Assembly (NCBI RefSeq): GCF_007859915.1
Contig: NZ_SJPM01000011.1
Span: 124,001-188,000 of the forward strand
DNA from: Neorhodopirellula pilleata
GTDB taxonomy: Bacteria > Planctomycetota > Planctomycetia > Pirellulales > Pirellulaceae
Direction of reading: 5' to 3'
Length of the DNA: 64,000 bases
The notes under the pieces were generated by a model that made no database searches, had not been told where the DNA came from, and was given only the letters and a program-made list of their open reading frames with translations. Each line of letters starts with the position of its first letter. Positions within the stretch are counted from its first letter, which is position 1. Shown here one piece after another: positions 35,948 through 44,570 of this stretch. Both the position numbers and the translations under genes were made by a program.

Positions 35948-37417
35948 ATGAACGAACCTACCAAATACAGCCAAACCCACTGGACCGCCGAGATCGATCG
36001 TTGTCTCAAGAATCAGCCCGATTTCGAAGTGTGCGTGAAATTCAATATCACTCGCTCGGCTGCGCGAAAACGACGGATCGAACTGGGGATCGTCGCTCAG
36101 CGTGAATCCGATCCGAAATGGACGCGGAAACTCGAAAGCCGATTGGGAACGATGCCCGACACGGAACTCGCCGCCTTGATGGATTGTGATCCTTATTGGG
36201 TTCGAAAACGAAGGATCGAACGAGGCATCGATGCGTATGTGATGCCGCACACGGTCGCGACCGAAGGAAAGTCTGACGCCCATCAGTGGACGGCTGCCGA
36301 ACGAAAATTGCTCGGTACCCAACCCGATACGATCATCGCCGAGAAGATTGGAATCCTCGCTGGAACGGTCACCATTTATCGCAACAAACTAGGAATTGCT
36401 CCGTTTCGCCGAGGGGGCGAAGTCGAGTGGACACCTGGAATGTTACGATTACTCGGTGAAGTCCCCGACGGAAGATTGGCCAGCGAGTATGGCATCTCAC
36501 ACAGCGTCGTGAAGTTGCGACGGATCCTCGAAGGAATCCCACCTTTCGGGCAAACCGAGATGGATCCCGAGCCCGCTCTCCCGCTCGACGTGATCGAACG
36601 GATCGGCAAAGACACCGACAAACATCTGTCGGATGTTTTTGGCGTGTTGCGTGCCAAGATTCGTATTTATCGAGCACTTCACGGCATCCCCGCCGCGCCT
36701 CTTCCTCCACAATCGCGACACCAATGGACCCCGGCCGATGACAAATTGCTCGGCACGAAGTCCGATCGGTCGGTCGCGATCGAACTGGGAACGACGGTTT
36801 ATCAAGTATCTTATCGACGAAAAACTCTTGGTATCCCGCCGGCGGGCGTGAAAGCGTCGATTCGTTGGACACAAAGCCGAATCGATCAGTTGGGCACCGA
36901 GCCGGATCACGTGTTGGCCAAACAATGGAATGTGTCGAAGATCACGGTCCGTGAGAAACGGGAAGAACTCGAAATTGCTCCGTGTGAGCGGACCCATCGC
37001 GAGATCCCGAAAGAACTGATCGATGAACTCGGCAAGTGCTCGGATAATGACTTAGCCCGGCGATACGAGTTCTCCGCTACGGCAGTGCGGAACATTCGCC
37101 AAGAAGCCGGGATTCCGCCCTTCCGATCTAGTCAGTCGTTTCAATGGAAGGCCCGCGATTTGAAACGCTTGGGAAAAGTCCATGACGACGAGATTGCCAA
37201 AGAGTTGGGGATCTCACCACAATTCGTTGCCCGCAAACGCGGTGAACTCGATATCCCCGGCTACCGGCGAACGATGAAAGCGGACTGGAACAATCCCAAG
37301 AATGTCGCCAAACTCGGAAAGATGAGTGATGCGGATTTAGCAGAGCAACTCGGCGTCACCCCCGGTGCAGTCGCTCACAAACGCCGATCCCTCGGCATCG
37401 CTGCCTACGGCAGCTAG
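35948..37417 (+). CDS. Protein of about ten tandem HTH-like repeats
   Basis: 489 residues made almost only of a unit of about 47 residues, repeated some ten times. The unit pattern is W-T-x(5)-LG-x2-PD-x3-A-x2-G-(I/V)-x4-V-x3-R-x2-LGI-x-P. Good examples are HQWTAAERKLLGTQPD with LGIAPF, EWTPGMLRLLGEVPD with GIPPF, and AKELGISPQFVARKRGELDI. Each unit predicts three helices, with the ELG-x3-V-x3-R part resembling the recognition helix of Myb/SANT or simple HTH domains. Basic arginines at the same position in most units fit DNA binding. I do not recognise a named family. No membrane or signal segment is present. The gene stands alone among repeats. Confidence 0.75.
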   Translation: MNEPTKYSQTHWTAEIDRCLKNQPDFEVCVKFNITRSAARKRRIELGIVAQRESDPKWTRKLESRLGTMPDTELAALMDCDPYWVRKRRIERGIDAYVMPHTVATEGKSDAHQWTAAERKLLGTQPDTIIAEKIGILAGTVTIYRNKLGIAPFRRGGEVEWTPGMLRLLGEVPDGRLASEYGISHSVVKLRRILEGIPPFGQTEMDPEPALPLDVIERIGKDTDKHLSDVFGVLRAKIRIYRALHGIPAAPLPPQSRHQWTPADDKLLGTKSDRSVAIELGTTVYQVSYRRKTLGIPPAGVKASIRWTQSRIDQLGTEPDHVLAKQWNVSKITVREKREELEIAPCERTHREIPKELIDELGKCSDNDLARRYEFSATAVRNIRQEAGIPPFRSSQSFQWKARDLKRLGKVHDDEIAKELGISPQFVARKRGELDIPGYRRTMKADWNNPKNVAKLGKMSDADLAEQLGVTPGAVAHKRRSLGIAAYGS

Positions 37418-37460
37418 CGCGTCTGTGGCGGCAACTCTCAGTCCGTCCCCTCGTTCCCAG

Positions 37461-37726
37461 GCTCCCGCCCTCTTCATACCCCACAAGTCCTCGTGTATTG
37501 CTCCCCTGCCAGCTCGTCTGGCAGGAAGCCGAGGTTGGCAAGCTAGACACAAGCTACAGTTTTCCCAGCCTTCCGAGTTTAACTTATGCTCGCCGCTTCA
37601 AGCGGCGAGCATAAGTTAAACTCGGAAGGCTGGGAGGGCATCGGTGTCTAGCTTGCAAACCTTATTCACCCACGAGACGAGCTCGTGGGGGTCAAAAAGA
37701 TGTGTAGGATAAAGAAGGCGAAAGCC
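37461..37726. repeat. Giant multi-hairpin palindrome, copy 1
   Basis: The centre is a perfect 35-bp inverted repeat with a one-base centre: CCCAGCCTTCCGAGTTTA... at 37565-37599 against 37601-37635. Outside it, GCAAGCTAGACAC pairs with GTGTCTAGCTTGC, and on the shoulders are two extra hairpins, CTGCCAGCTCGTCTGGCAG and CCCACGAGACGAGCTCGTGGG. The outermost arms (GCTCCCGCCCTCTTCATACCCCACA against the RC of TGTGTAGGATAAAGAAGGCGAAAGC) are weaker. The sister copy is 40041-40320 in opposite orientation. No gene is seen between 37418 and 37969 apart from this and the family B repeat. Confidence 0.85.
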
Positions 37727-37761
37727 CCGGAGCAAGCGTTGGTAACCGTACACTAGCTGCT

Positions 37762-37867
37762 TGTTGATTGAATTAGCCGTACCGCGTTAGCGGCGGTTAA
37801 CCGGACGCCAACCGGGGCTAACGCCCATCGGCTAATGGTTGTCATTCGGTATACGACTAAATCAATA
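37762..37867. repeat. 106-bp palindromic repeat, family B
   Basis: It begins TGTTGATTGAATTAGCCGTACC and ends CGACTAAATCAATA, with flanks CTAGCTGCT and AGCCCACTAG. Its middle, GGGGCTAACGCCCATCGGCTAA, is identical to the copy at 22068. It lies between the giant palindrome and the sugar isomerase gene. Confidence 0.82.
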
Positions 37868-37969
37868 GCCCACTAGCGAGTTGCGACCGGCCTTCATCCA
37901 GTCAGGTCATTTCCAAACGACTGGTTCGTATCGCATTGGATTTGGCCGCGTCGTCACCACAACAAAGCA

Positions 37970-38821
37970 CTACGCGTCACCCAACAACTTCGTGCGCAAG
38001 TCGGTCAACAAGTTGATCGCATCACTGATCTCTGCTTTCTGGCGAACGGGATCTTCCGGAATCTCACGCTCGATCGTCAGCGGTCCGGTGTAACCGATCT
38101 CACGCAATGTTTGCAGGTACGTTTCCATTCCCACATCGCCTTGGCCCAATGGGACTTCGCGTCCCCACGTGACGCCGGGCTGGTCGCTCCAGGTGCCGTC
38201 TTTGCAATGAACGCTTCGCACGTGCGGCCCGACCTTTCTTAACGCTTCGATCGGATCGCCGGCACCGTAGAGGATCATGTTCGCCGGATCGAAATTGATT
38301 TTCAGGTTTTCACGTTCGACCGCTTCGATAAACGTCAACAACCCGTCAGCGGTTTCTTGCCCGGTTTCCAAATGCAGGTACTGATCGTTGCTACGACAAT
38401 GATCGCACAGCGTTCGGGTGACTTCGACGATTCCGGCATAGTCGGGGTCGGCCGTGTCGTGGGGAACGAAGCCGAGGTGCAAGGCGACACAATCGACGCC
38501 CAACCGTTTCGCAAAATCACTGATTTCGAACATCTCGGCCAGTCGCGATTGACGCGTCGCTGCGGGCACCAATCCGACGGTGCGGACGACCGTCGGAATG
38601 TCCGCATAACTCTCGCCCTCGAATCCGCCAAAAACAGCTGTGCACTGCACGCCCATTTCAAGCAACTGTGCTGCAAACGCATCGGCCGCTTCGGGAGTTC
38701 GGTTACCGGCATGGGGGGCGTGCAATTGGATCGTCGGTAGACCGAGTTCTTCAATGATCGGCCAAGCGACCCCCAAACCGGCGTCGATGGATGCGAACAC
38801 TCCGATGGGCCAAACTGACAT
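37970..38821 (-). CDS. Sugar phosphate isomerase/epimerase family protein (TIM barrel)
   Basis: 283 residues from the ATG at 38821, with AAGGA upstream (the frame continues to 38908 without a better start). The family pattern of xylose-isomerase-like TIM barrels is seen: IQLHAPHAG, AVFGGFEGESYADI, VDCVALHLGFVPHD, YLHLETGQETADGL (metal Glu), INFDPANMILYG (Asp), VRSVHCKDG (His) and TIEREI (Glu). The enzyme probably isomerises or epimerises a ketose or carbohydrate derivative; the substrate is unknown. It is divergent from the DUF3500 gene, and both lie between two giant palindromes. Confidence 0.88.
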   Translation of the reverse strand: MSVWPIGVFASIDAGLGVAWPIIEELGLPTIQLHAPHAGNRTPEAADAFAAQLLEMGVQCTAVFGGFEGESYADIPTVVRTVGLVPAATRQSRLAEMFEISDFAKRLGVDCVALHLGFVPHDTADPDYAGIVEVTRTLCDHCRSNDQYLHLETGQETADGLLTFIEAVERENLKINFDPANMILYGAGDPIEALRKVGPHVRSVHCKDGTWSDQPGVTWGREVPLGQGDVGMETYLQTLREIGYTGPLTIEREIPEDPVRQKAEISDAINLLTDLRTKLLGDA

Positions 38822-39018
38822 GAATGAGATTCCTTGGGTGAAAAAAACTTGGGTGAAAATAAAAAAGGCGAGTAGTCGATCAACTCCTGATGTAGCGAAA
38901 GTCGCCAAGAGGACAAATTGTACCGAGTTCCTCAGGATGCGTTATGCTGAAGGTCGCATATTTTCTGTCATCCCATTTCCCCATCACCTCGTTCGTTTTT
39001 CCTACCTCGGAGTTAACC

Positions 39019-40005
39019 ATGTCCCCGCTCAATCGTCGAGAGCTATTGCAAACCGGTTCGTTGGTCGCTGCTGCCGCGATGACACCAAAACTATTCGCCG
39101 ATGTATCGCCGCAACCGGTGACGGCGGAGTCGTTGACCAAGACGCTCTACGACACGCTTTCGGAAAAACAGATGTCAGAAATCTGTTTCGGATGGGATCA
39201 TCAAGATCCTAAGCGAGGTTTGCTGAGGACGTTCGTCGCCAACAATTGGAACATTACTCGCCCGAGTATCAACGATGATTTCTATACCGTCGATCAACAA
39301 CAGTTGATTCGCGAGATCTTCGAAGCGATCATTCATCCGGATTGGCATGCGAGATACGATCAACAACTCGAAGACGACGCGGGCGGGTTCGGCAACGAGC
39401 AGTCCATCGCGATCTTCGGCAAACCCGGGGACGGCAAGTTTGAGTTGGTCATGACGGGGCGTCACATGACGCTACGCTGTGACGGCAACTCGGCAGACCA
39501 CGTCGCATTCGGTGGACCGATCTTTTACGGCCACGCGCCGGATTTCAACGAAAGCCCATCGCACACCGGAAACGTGTTTTGGCCGCAAGCGATCGCAGCG
39601 AACAACGTTTATAAGATGCTCGACGGTCAACAGCAAAACCAGGCCCGAGTCAAAAAAACGATTCGTGAACAGTCCGCCGGATTCCGAGATCAGAAGGATT
39701 TGCCCGGTCTTCCAGTGACGGAATTGACCTCAGACCAACGTGAAGAGTTGCAATCGGTCTTGAAAACATTGATCGAACCGTATCGCAGCAGCGACCAAGA
39801 CGAAGTGATCGCGTGTTTGAAAGCTCAAGGCGGCTTGGATGCTTGCCGGTTGATGTTCTTTACCGACCAAGATCTTGGCAATGACGGTGTCTGGGACAAC
39901 TGGCGGATCGAAGGCCCGAGTTTCGTTTGGCACTACCGCGGTGCCCCACACGTTCATGTTTGGGTCAACGTCGCCGACAGTTCTGACGTCAAGTTGAACG
40001 CCTAA
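39019..40005 (+). CDS. DUF3500 domain-containing secreted protein
   Basis: 328 residues from the ATG at 39019, with GGAG 6 bases upstream. The N-terminus LNRRELLQTGSLVAAAAM is a Tat signal. DUF3500-type blocks are present: FGWDHQDPKRGLLRTFVANNW, SIAIFGKPGDGKFELVMTGRHMTLRCDGN, AFGGPIFYGHAPDF and a terminal WRIEGPSFVWHYRGAPHVHVWV with conserved histidines. The family is extracellular and of unknown function; the clustered histidines could bind metal. The start lies about 200 bp from the divergent isomerase start. A giant palindrome begins 35 bp after the stop. Confidence 0.87.
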   Translation: MSPLNRRELLQTGSLVAAAAMTPKLFADVSPQPVTAESLTKTLYDTLSEKQMSEICFGWDHQDPKRGLLRTFVANNWNITRPSINDDFYTVDQQQLIREIFEAIIHPDWHARYDQQLEDDAGGFGNEQSIAIFGKPGDGKFELVMTGRHMTLRCDGNSADHVAFGGPIFYGHAPDFNESPSHTGNVFWPQAIAANNVYKMLDGQQQNQARVKKTIREQSAGFRDQKDLPGLPVTELTSDQREELQSVLKTLIEPYRSSDQDEVIACLKAQGGLDACRLMFFTDQDLGNDGVWDNWRIEGPSFVWHYRGAPHVHVWVNVADSSDVKLNA

Positions 40006-40040
40006 GCATCGCGGGAACATTAACTGCCGCATTATAGAAG

Positions 40041-40320
40041 TGGCATAGGCTTCCAGCTTTTTATACCCCACATCTTTTTTGACCCCCACGAGCTCGTCTC
40101 GTGGGTGAATAAGGTTCGCAAGCTAGACAACGACGCCCTCCCAACCATCCGATTTTCACTTGTGCTCGCCGCTTGAAGCGGCGAGCACAAGTGAAAATCG
40201 GATGGTTGGCGAATTGCGGCTCGTGTCTAGCTTGCCAACCTCGGCTTCCTGCCAGACGAGCTGGCAGGGGAGCAATCCATGAGGACTTGTGGGGTATAAA
40301 AAGGCTGGAAGCTTATGCCA
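40041..40320. repeat. Giant multi-hairpin palindrome, copy 2 (inverted relative to copy 1)
   Basis: The outer ends TGGCATAGGCTTCCAGC and GCTGGAAGCTTATGCCA are near-perfect inverted repeats (about 32 bp with TATACCCCACA). The centre is a perfect 34-bp inverted repeat with a one-base centre: CCAACCATCCGATTTTCA... at 40141-40174 against 40176-40209. Shoulders carry the same CCCACGAG/CTCGTGGG and CTGCCAG/CTGGCAG hairpins as copy 1 but in reverse order. It ends 12 bp before the M90 peptidase stop codon and may act as a bidirectional terminator for the flanking convergent genes. Confidence 0.85.
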
Positions 40321-40332
40321 GCTGATCCCCGT

Positions 40333-41337
40333 TCAAACGGCTGACTTCGGGAATCCCTTTCGGGTTTTCCGCAAACAGCACTTCTTGTACTTTTCTCCGC
40401 TGCCGCAAGGGCACGGAGAATTGCGGCCGACGCGGCCGCGTTTTGGTTTGCGGCCGCTGAACAGCTTCTTGGTATCTTGATGATACATCTTGCGAAGCAT
40501 CTCGTAGAGCTTTGGGTTTTTCTGTTCGAGAAGTTTCGGGCTCTCGAAAAAATACTCCGTCAACACGGCGAAGTATTCCGCTTCGTTGGTATAGGCGTAG
40601 TCGTCGATGTGTTCGGTTTGGACATCGTCGCGCTTGAGTTCTTCGCCTACCCAACGCACCCAAGGGTCGAACGTTTCGTCCGTGATCGTCGGCGGTATCC
40701 CGTCAATTTCGCCGTCAGCTCGATCGACCAAATGCGCGAACTCGTGGATACCGACGTTGCGTTTGTCGGTGCTGTTTTGAAATCCCGCGATCAACGACGG
40801 CTTCGAAAGAATCATCACCCCGCTGAGGTGATTGGTTCCGACCAGCCCCAAAGTGTTGGCGTGATCGCCGGCATCGGTTTGATATTGCTCATCGAACGAG
40901 CCGGGATAAATCAATACTTCACCAAGACGTGAATACTCAAAGTCTTCAAACCCCATGATCGGAATCACCGCGCTGGCGGCGACCAACACGCGGGTTGGTT
41001 CATCGACTTCGGTGCGAATTCCCGTGATCTGGACTTCGTCCAAGAAAACCTTCACGAGGTTGCGAAACCGAGTCTTCTTCTCATCGGAAAGAGCCGTGAA
41101 GTATTCGACTTGGGTTTGCAGCGTCGCTTCCCACGACTCGGGAAACGGCGAAGCCATGATCTTCAAACGCCGCATCGTTTGACGACGGATCAAGAAAAAC
41201 AAACCCAGCGCGATCGGTACCAACACGACTGCGATCGGATACTTGACCGCCAAGCCAAGCCCGATGATTGCGAGCGGAACGCTCACGCTATAGGCGAGCA
41301 GTCGATTACGTTGATTGTCCGAGGGCGATACAAGCAT
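40333..41337 (-). CDS. MtfA-like M90 zinc peptidase with SEC-C motif
   Basis: 334 residues. One or two membrane helices (about 15-48) come first, then an MtfA-type domain with HEFAHLVDRADGEIDG (HExxH) and NEAEYFAVLTEYFFESP, which holds the third ligand Glu and the family ending. E. coli MtfA binds the repressor Mlc and cuts peptides. The C-terminus has a SEC-C zinc motif (RNSPCPCGSGEKYKKCCL), as in SecA, here joined to a peptidase. It is anchored and presumably faces the cytoplasm. The substrate is unknown. The giant palindrome lies just after the stop. Confidence 0.85.
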   Translation of the reverse strand: MLVSPSDNQRNRLLAYSVSVPLAIIGLGLAVKYPIAVVLVPIALGLFFLIRRQTMRRLKIMASPFPESWEATLQTQVEYFTALSDEKKTRFRNLVKVFLDEVQITGIRTEVDEPTRVLVAASAVIPIMGFEDFEYSRLGEVLIYPGSFDEQYQTDAGDHANTLGLVGTNHLSGVMILSKPSLIAGFQNSTDKRNVGIHEFAHLVDRADGEIDGIPPTITDETFDPWVRWVGEELKRDDVQTEHIDDYAYTNEAEYFAVLTEYFFESPKLLEQKNPKLYEMLRKMYHQDTKKLFSGRKPKRGRVGRNSPCPCGSGEKYKKCCLRKTRKGFPKSAV

Positions 41338-41410
41338 GAATAGGTTTGCTTTAGATGATGACTTGAAGAAGTCAGATTTGCGAAGTAGCCTTGAATCGAA
41401 TTCATCGAGC

Positions 41411-43414
41411 CTATTGGAATGGCTGCAAGATCTTCGGCAATTGACGGTACAGGAATCTTGGCATCAAGCTGAGATAGCGGTCCGATACCGGGTCGTGTTG
41501 CAAGAGAATTTCGGTGCCACCTTGAACGGCGGCTAACCGGATGCGATCCAGAACCGCCTGTCGTTGAGGTCCCAACGAATCGCCGACGACCAACAACGGC
41601 ATTCGGTCGTAAGTCGCGTCCGTACCGACCCACCACACGCTTTGGCCGGCGTCGCGACAACTTAAACCCAGCGGTTGCAGCGTTTTGCGCAGCATCGTGC
41701 CGGCGGGATCTCCGGCGTATGGCATCACCAATTGACCGGGCGATAGACGGCGATCCCGAGCGTCTTGCCAATTCACCAACGCGGTCGCTTGGTTAAGCCG
41801 CGCCGTGTGACGCAAGAATCCCGCCATCGTGATTGCGGTGTCGAGCTGCATGCCTGACTCGCCGCCCTTGATCAACGGCCAACGCGGCTGGAATTCCTCT
41901 TTGGGTATCTGACCTTCGGGCGTCGGCGATTTCAAGCAAATGGCTTCGACCATCCAACGTTGGCGTGCGGTCGCATTGATCTTGGGGGGAATGTCGCGAG
42001 CGATCCGCAGTCCGTCGGCGACCAACGCGCTTAAGCCCACTTTCTCTCGCTCGTTCCACTGGGTCGCTTTCAAGAACGACGAGACCACCTCATCCGCCGA
42101 AACCTGCTCGTCGCCGAAGTCATCGGTGGAAATGATCGATGCCAGCTTCGCTTTGTACGGTTCCAATTCAAGGGTCACCAACAGTTGATCTGGTGACGGC
42201 TCGATAACCAGCCCGGTGGACTTCGCGACTTCCTTGAGTCGTTGGTCGACCGGCTTCCAGCCGGGAGCTTCATCTTTAACGAGTTGGGTGATCGACCACT
42301 GTGCGAGGTCCAGTGTGACCCAGTCGATCTGAATCGGAACCTGGGTGAGTTCGCTCGCCAAGAGCATGAAATCCGACAGTGGATAGCCGTCGGTTTGCAA
42401 GGCGACACGCAGTTTCAACGCGTTGTTGATGTTAACCTTAGGCGGTGGTGTGGCCAGCAACATCGGATCGATCATCGCGTCGGCGGCCTCCTCGACTCGC
42501 AATTCGGCGACGTTGGCGTTCACAGGTTCGACCGGTGGCGCGTCGGGCGCACCGCCGGGCATGTCGAGCAACCGCGTGAACGCTTCGAGTTCCGGTGGTA
42601 GACCGATTAAAGGATCGGTCGGCAAATCCGGTTCTTGGTTGCGGACGACGGTACTGGATTCGCCCGGTGTCTTGCCGGCGTCGGTTGATTCGCCACGCAA
42701 AGGATCGACGGGCAACAGTCCCGCCGGAATCATCGGACCGGTTTCGGTCTTCGGTTGAGACATCGTCGTATCGGTCGCCGGTTGGCCGTCCGTTTGACCT
42801 TGCGGATTTTCAGTTTTGGTCGACGAGCCTACTTCGGGATCAGCGGCATCTAAGGCGGGACTCTGTTCAACATCGGGTTGGATGGAATCAGGTTGGATCG
42901 CATCAGATAAGGCGGCGTCGTTGGGGACCGTCGGCGTTGTATCGTCAGCAAGTCTGTCCGGCGAACCCCACATTGAGAACGCCAGCAAGCCGCACGTGAG
43001 AACGGCTCCCAGCGATGTCGCCGCGATCAGCAACCATCGACGCGAGTTTTGCTGAGGCGTGCTAGACCAAGGAACTTCTTGGGGCGAGTCGTTGGAATTA
43101 TCGGCAATCGTTTCCGGTGCAATCGGTGGTTGTCCCGATTGCAGTTCGCTGACGTTGCCCGGGAACGGCGGCGGAATCGGCGGCAAGCCCGCGTGTGGTT
43201 CCTCATGAACGGACGACAGATCACCCTGCGTCATCTCTTGACTGTCGACGTCCTCGTCCCCGGCGATCAACGCGGGTGGCGTAGGTTCCGGTGCAACGAT
43301 TTGAACCATCGATCCGCACTTAGGGCACGCGACGATGGTTCCGACGATCGACTCATCGGTCACCCGCAACCGGCTGTGGCAACTCACGCACTGAACGGAA
43401 AAGGGCACAGCCAA
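41411..43414 (-). CDS. Zinc-ribbon, single-pass membrane protein with secretin N-domain-like segment
   Basis: 667 residues. The zinc ribbon at residues 9-33 (C9-x2-C12, C30-x2-C33) is followed by a proline-rich acidic linker. A membrane helix lies near 127-147 (WLLIAATSLGAVLTCGLLAF), then about 150 low-complexity residues (P/D/S/T-rich). The C-terminal part (about 345-660) has KLRVALQTDGYPLSDFMLLASELTQVPIQID, similar to the short N-terminal domain of secretins and TonB partners. I recognise no enzyme. It is the third gene of an operon after an active and a degenerate protease, with a 16-bp gap, so it may couple envelope proteolysis to a cytoplasmic zinc domain. Confidence 0.7.
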   Translation of the reverse strand: MAVPFSVQCVSCHSRLRVTDESIVGTIVACPKCGSMVQIVAPEPTPPALIAGDEDVDSQEMTQGDLSSVHEEPHAGLPPIPPPFPGNVSELQSGQPPIAPETIADNSNDSPQEVPWSSTPQQNSRRWLLIAATSLGAVLTCGLLAFSMWGSPDRLADDTTPTVPNDAALSDAIQPDSIQPDVEQSPALDAADPEVGSSTKTENPQGQTDGQPATDTTMSQPKTETGPMIPAGLLPVDPLRGESTDAGKTPGESSTVVRNQEPDLPTDPLIGLPPELEAFTRLLDMPGGAPDAPPVEPVNANVAELRVEEAADAMIDPMLLATPPPKVNINNALKLRVALQTDGYPLSDFMLLASELTQVPIQIDWVTLDLAQWSITQLVKDEAPGWKPVDQRLKEVAKSTGLVIEPSPDQLLVTLELEPYKAKLASIISTDDFGDEQVSADEVVSSFLKATQWNEREKVGLSALVADGLRIARDIPPKINATARQRWMVEAICLKSPTPEGQIPKEEFQPRWPLIKGGESGMQLDTAITMAGFLRHTARLNQATALVNWQDARDRRLSPGQLVMPYAGDPAGTMLRKTLQPLGLSCRDAGQSVWWVGTDATYDRMPLLVVGDSLGPQRQAVLDRIRLAAVQGGTEILLQHDPVSDRYLSLMPRFLYRQLPKILQPFQ

Positions 43415-43430
43415 AACGAACGACCCGAAA

Positions 43431-44570
43431 CTACTTTCCGCCCGCTTCGGCGATCATGCTGGAAACTTCCGATGCGACTAACGAGGCCGGCAAGGCATAG
43501 CTGACCACGCGTCCGGCACGGGCGATGTTCAACCCGATGACTCGGCCTTCGGTATCCAAGATCGGGCCGCCGCATTGCTCAGGATTTAGCACCGTGTCGT
43601 GCTGGATCGCCTGTTCGAATCCGGACAAGCGGGCGTTGCGAGCGCCGTTAACGCGGGCGTCGTTTTCCGATTCTTGCAGCACGGTCAACTCACTCATCCG
43701 CGCCGGAATATCGACCGTCGAACCGTCTCGTTCGATCGTTAACTGAACGACCTCACCGGGGAACATTCCGTTGAGCGTGCTAACGACTTGGCGAAGATCG
43801 CTTTGGTTTTGGCCGTCGATGGCGATGATGCGATCCCCTCGTTCCAGGCCCGCTTCGTCGGCACCACTGTCGGGAACGATATTACGAACGCGAGCCCCGG
43901 TGGTTTGGCCGATACCTTCGAGCTCGATCCCCAATCGGCCTTGAGAACCGACTTTACGGGGCGAGGCTCCCATCACGCCCAAACCGATCACGCGGCCGGT
44001 TCGATCAGGGCTAACAAGAAAGCTACCGATCAGCGGAGTGAATGACTCAAATCGAACCGGTCGCAGCGACCTCGCGGCGGTGGCTTGATCCACTTGAACG
44101 ACCAACAACGCCAAGTCACTGCGACGTCGGACCGCCGCCACGCGGGCGGGAATGAGACGACCGTCGGATAGTCGGACTCGGATCGGATCGCCGGAGAGTT
44201 CGCTGCGTTTGGTTACCACATAGGCGTCTTGAAGAACCGAGGCGTCTTGACCGACTGAACCGGTTCCGGAGACTGCCAAGAGATTCGATGACGAGGAAAC
44301 CGCCGTGCCGAGTGCCACCGGACGGCCGTCGCTGATGATTTCGACGATGCCACCCTCGACCTTTTGCGAGATCGGGTGCATCAACCGCATCATCGCGTTG
44401 CTGTCGCGACGGTGCAGAACTCGATCAACGAGACGTTGCTGCAACCACTCGGGGATCGGCGAGTCCTCTTGCGCCCAAGTCCGCGTCGATGGCATCGACA
44501 TGATCATCGCGATCAATAGCGTCCATGCGATTTGAGGCAAACCGTAGCGTTTTGTTTCAATACAAGTCAT
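43431..44570 (-). CDS. Trypsin-like pseudo-protease with PDZ domain inserted inside the fold
   Basis: 379 residues from the ATG at 44570 (ATG 44582 is also possible). A signal peptide comes first, then a first barrel (about 55-200) with LQDAYVV in place of LTNAHVV (catalytic His replaced by Tyr117) and an intact RRSDLALLVVQVD (Asp). A PDZ domain (about 205-285, GLERGDRIIAIDGQNQ) comes next. Only then does EQCGGPILDTEGRVIGL appear, with Cys333 in the place of the catalytic Ser. HtrA-type proteins have the PDZ after the Ser, so this one is inserted. It overlaps the active protease gene at its start and probably works as its partner or regulator. Confidence 0.72.
   Translation of the reverse strand: MTCIETKRYGLPQIAWTLLIAMIMSMPSTRTWAQEDSPIPEWLQQRLVDRVLHRRDSNAMMRLMHPISQKVEGGIVEIISDGRPVALGTAVSSSSNLLAVSGTGSVGQDASVLQDAYVVTKRSELSGDPIRVRLSDGRLIPARVAAVRRRSDLALLVVQVDQATAARSLRPVRFESFTPLIGSFLVSPDRTGRVIGLGVMGASPRKVGSQGRLGIELEGIGQTTGARVRNIVPDSGADEAGLERGDRIIAIDGQNQSDLRQVVSTLNGMFPGEVVQLTIERDGSTVDIPARMSELTVLQESENDARVNGARNARLSGFEQAIQHDTVLNPEQCGGPILDTEGRVIGLNIARAGRVVSYALPASLVASEVSSMIAEAGGK

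Noticed and set aside
37461..40320. Giant palindromes considered as a CRISPR array or an attachment site
   Set aside because: There are no regularly spaced direct repeats or spacers, and no integrase is nearby; the pattern is inverted, not direct.
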